DNA of 7,970 nt from a bacterium (GTDB taxonomy: Bacteria; Bacillota_I; Bacilli_A; RFN20; DUOF01). The translations under genes and the position numbers were made by a program. The notes under the pieces were generated by a model, which saw only the letters and a list, made by a program, of their open reading frames with translations, made no database searches and was not told where the DNA came from. The stretch spans positions 1 to 7,970 of the forward strand of contig DUOF01000100.1 of assembly GCA_012839015.1 (NCBI GenBank). Reading direction: 5' to 3'. Within the stretch, counting starts at the first letter, position 1. Each line of letters starts with the position of its first letter. This document shows positions 6,101 to 7,970 of this stretch, in pieces.

Positions 6101-6982
6101 ATGGAGAAAAGTTCTACGTTAACTTTTCAATTTGAAGACTCTAAGATTGATAAGCTAAAAGAATTTTATAAAGAAAACATCGTTGATTCTAACAATCAAT
6201 ATGTTTTATTTTTAGCTAAACTAAATGGAGTTTCAATTACCGCTTATAAAACTAATAAAGTTGTCTTCCAAGGGAAGAACGCTAGTGAAGAATCACTTAT
6301 TTGGCAAGAAGAGCAAGTAAAGTGGGTCAACAGTAATGAACAAATAGGATCAGATGAAGTTGGTACTGGAGATTATTTTGGTCCGATTAGTGTTTGTGCC
6401 GCCTATGTTTCTAGTACTGATATTAAGATGCTTGATATGCTTGGAATCGGTGACTCTAAGAAAATTGATGATGATAAAATAATGAAAATTGCACCTATCC
6501 TCTTAAAGAAGATTACCTATTCACAAATAAGTGTCAGCCCTCAAAAATACAATCGTTTGATTGCCGCTGGTTATAACCAGGCTAAAATTAAAGTATTATT
6601 GCATAATCAAGTTTTATTTAACCTAAAAAAGAAAATTGGCAAAGAAAAAATATTTACAGTAGTAGATCAATTCCTAAGTGGTAAGAAATACTTTGAATAC
6701 TTAGGGGATTCAAAAGATCTAGTTAGGGATATTCACTTCGAGACTAAAGCTGAGGATAAATTCCCTAGCGTGGCTACTGCTTCAATTATTGCAAGATATT
6801 CTTTCCTTATTAAAATGAAGGCTCTCTCTAATTTGGTTGGTAAAGAAATACCAAAAGGTGCTGGTAGGCAAGTAGATACATTTGCCCAAAAGGTCCTTGA
6901 TAAGTTTGGAATGGAGAAATTAGAGAAAATGGTAAAAATACATTTCTCTAACACTAGAAAATTAAAAGTTAAAGAATCATAG
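6101..6982 (+). CDS. rnhC: Ribonuclease HIII
   Basis: RNase HIII cuts the RNA strand of RNA-DNA hybrids, such as R-loops and primer remnants, in the cytoplasm. This 293-residue protein has the two-part HIII layout: an N-terminal substrate-binding domain (about 1-75, with ITAYKTNKVVFQGKNA, the usual motif) and the nuclease. IGSDEVGTGDYFGPI (82-96) holds catalytic Asp85 and Glu86; GIGDSKKIDD (115-124), VVDQF with Asp189, TKAEDKFPSVATASIIARYS (215-234) and IPKGAG (250-255) are the other family motifs. The start is the ATG at 6101, because GGTGAT (6091-6096), complementary to the 16S 3' end, lies 4 bases before it; in-frame GTGs at 6089 and 6092 overlap that site and are less likely. It is divergent from mutS2, the order known in Bacilli, but zapA and polX, which lie between these genes in B. 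subtilis, are absent. A terminator follows the stop. Confidence 0.96.
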   Translation: MEKSSTLTFQFEDSKIDKLKEFYKENIVDSNNQYVLFLAKLNGVSITAYKTNKVVFQGKNASEESLIWQEEQVKWVNSNEQIGSDEVGTGDYFGPISVCAAYVSSTDIKMLDMLGIGDSKKIDDDKIMKIAPILLKKITYSQISVSPQKYNRLIAAGYNQAKIKVLLHNQVLFNLKKKIGKEKIFTVVDQFLSGKKYFEYLGDSKDLVRDIHFETKAEDKFPSVATASIIARYSFLIKMKALSNLVGKEIPKGAGRQVDTFAQKVLDKFGMEKLEKMVKIHFSNTRKLKVKES

Positions 6983-6987
6983 AATAT

Positions 6988-7018
6988 AAAGACTCTCCAA
7001 TCAGGAGAGTTTTTAATT
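6988..7018 (+). terminator. Rho-independent terminator of rnhC
   Basis: A 7-bp stem (ACTCTCC at 6992-6998, GGAGAGT at 7004-7010) with a 5-base loop is followed by TTTTAATT. It lies 9 bases after the rnhC stop. On the minus strand the same hairpin is preceded by an A-run but followed only by CTTTATATT, so it may also act, more weakly, on the convergent gene that ends at 7038. Confidence 0.88.
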
Positions 7019-7037
7019 ATAAGAATATATAAGCGCT

Positions 7038-7390
7038 TTAGTCTTCTTCTCTTTTTAAGACAATCTTTTCTATATGCTTATCATACGTTTTATTCATAAG
7101 TGAAATAATCGTATCAATATTATCATCTATCGCACCTTTATTTTTATGGGTGGCTCCGCACTTCTCACACTTATAAATAATTACATAACCTTTTTTAGAA
7201 TTATTCTCTATATCAATCGGTTTCATAACACCCTTGTATTCATTCTTCCTGTCACCTGAGTTAATATCTAGATGCATTGAAGAGAGGCAATTATTACAAT
7301 GATCTCTAGAGGTGTAATTTAATTTGTCGACCTCTGACCACATGTAATACAAATGAAATTATCATCGTTTTTAGAAAACTTTCTATTCAT
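7038..7390 (-). pseudogene. RNHCP-domain zinc-binding protein gene, disrupted by a single-base frameshift
   Basis: The C-terminal 99 residues match the RNHCP family pattern: TSRDHCNNCLSSMHLD, then GDRKNEYKGVMKPI, then KGYVIIYKCEKCGATHKNK. The function of this small, likely zinc-binding family is not known. Its normal N-terminus, with a CxxC, is present in another frame: MNRKFSKNDDNFICITCG starts at the ATG at 7390 but stops after 23 codons. Joining the two near 7335-7339 by a -1 shift gives a 117-residue protein with three CxxC pairs (14/17, 32/35, 75/78), the expected architecture. A TTG at 7352 opens the longer frame but lacks a ribosome site and loses the first CxxC. The ATG lies 3 bases after the stop of the DUF697 gene, with a GAGG about 11 bases upstream, so it was its operon partner. 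A base-calling error would equally explain the break. Confidence 0.75.
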
Positions 7391-7393
7391 TAC

Positions 7394-7970
7394 TTAACTG
7401 ACCTCTTCTAAAATATCTTCTTTTTCCTTTGAAAAGAGGGTCTTCACTACTTTCTTAGTAGCATTTACTATAGTACCCACTAAAGCATCGCTAATAGGCT
7501 TTAATACGCTGCTAACAGTAAGTTCAGGTAACGCAGCAGCAGCTTCTACAAAAGCGCTATTCATAACATTCATTTTTTCTTTTTCATCTTTAAATTCATC
7601 AAAGATATAATTTCTAGCTAAGAAACCACTTCTTAACATAAAGAAGGCATTAACTAACCCGTCTAATAGGGAACCAACGATTGGCTTAGTAATACCTTTT
7701 AGGCTATTACCTAAAAGGGCATTGTAGTCCATCTTTTGCGATCCATCAGCGATTAAGGAAGAAAGAGAGACATTGACATAGAATTTGAATAAACGTAAGA
7801 ATGAAGGCCTAAAGCCACATCTAACTACGATTCTTTTTAACATCCTAAAGTTATTAATAACGACTACTAATACATCTATAAATCCGTTTTGGGACAAGGA
7901 AGTAAGATAGAGCGTATCTCTAGCAGAGTTAACGACTATCTTTCTTATATCCTTCTTTAAGTCTTTTGTA
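7394..7970 (-). CDS. DUF697/YcjF-like protein, C-terminal part, cut by the right edge
   Basis: The frame is open to the window edge (first full codon at 7969), giving 191 visible residues; a TTG at 7897 is internal, not the start. The visible part begins TKDLKKDIRKIVVNSARDTL and has the pattern of the C-terminal region of DUF697/YcjF proteins: a conserved NGFIDVLVVVINNFRMLKRI helix, then RCGFRPSFLRLFKFY, then a Gly-rich, weakly hydrophobic helix pair around GNSLKGITKPIVGSLLDGLV. The usual transmembrane segments should lie upstream, outside the window. Family members often accompany or are fused to small GTPase domains, but the molecular role is not established. The C-terminus is charged (KEKEDILEEVS). 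It overlaps the ribosome site of the RNHCP gene that follows, so the two are cotranscribed. Family assignment is from remembered pattern and is moderate. Confidence 0.65.
   Translation of the reverse strand, partial: TKDLKKDIRKIVVNSARDTLYLTSLSQNGFIDVLVVVINNFRMLKRIVVRCGFRPSFLRLFKFYVNVSLSSLIADGSQKMDYNALLGNSLKGITKPIVGSLLDGLVNAFFMLRSGFLARNYIFDEFKDEKEKMNVMNSAFVEAAAALPELTVSSVLKPISDALVGTIVNATKKVVKTLFSKEKEDILEEVS

Noticed and set aside
6733..6954. Minus-strand open frame inside rnhC
   Set aside because: It is antisense to conserved RNase HIII motifs and has no supporting start signal.
7331..7345. Programmed frameshifting in the RNHCP gene
   Set aside because: No X_XXY_YYZ heptamer or obvious downstream stem at the junction, so a mutation or sequence error is simpler.
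1..7970. tRNA or rRNA genes, CRISPR repeats, insertion sequences, prophage or defence genes
   Set aside because: No direct-repeat arrays, transposase motifs, tRNA-like cloverleaf or recognised defence domains were seen on either strand.

Overview
The window looks like chromosomal DNA from a low-GC Gram-positive bacterium of the Bacilli (about one third G+C by eye, standard genetic code with Trp as TGG). It carries a repair-gene block: RNase HIII (rnhC), MutS2, UvrC, then a GerE-type sporulation regulator and a GerM-domain protein. From memory, Bacillus subtilis has the same genes in the same broad order (rnhC ... mutS2 ... uvrC ... gerE ... gerM), so this looks like a compacted version of that neighbourhood. 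gerE and gerM suggest a spore former, or a lineage that recently was one. A reduced-genome Bacilli or Erysipelotrichia-like gut or environmental lineage would fit, but I cannot name a genus.

Layout from left to right: (1) 1-586, minus strand, an unrecognised gene in two frames that join by a single -1 shift; it runs off the left edge. (2) 643-1644, minus, GerM-domain membrane-anchored protein. (3) 1690-1729, a terminator. (4) 1754-1933, minus, a 59-residue GerE-like regulator. (5) 1969-3717 uvrC and 3735-6020 mutS2, minus, an operon read mutS2 then uvrC. (6) 6020-6100, a compact divergent promoter region. (7) 6101-6982, plus, rnhC, closed by a hairpin terminator. (8) 7038-7390, minus, an RNHCP zinc-binding gene broken by a frameshift. 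(9) 7394-7970, minus, the C-terminal part of a DUF697/YcjF-like protein that continues past the right edge.

Functionally, MutS2, UvrC and RNase HIII deal with recombination or ribosome intermediates, nucleotide excision repair and RNA in DNA. GerE and GerM point to late mother-cell sporulation. Both have a CATA-type -10 box of the sigma-E/sigma-K kind placed 8-9 bases before a strong GGAGG site, and a terminator separates the two genes.

I found no mobile element, CRISPR array, defence system or clearly new system. The least explained parts are the orphan gene at the left edge with its AAAGGGT slip site, the cluster of apparent -1 frame breaks confined to small genes, and the overlapping divergent promoters of rnhC and mutS2.
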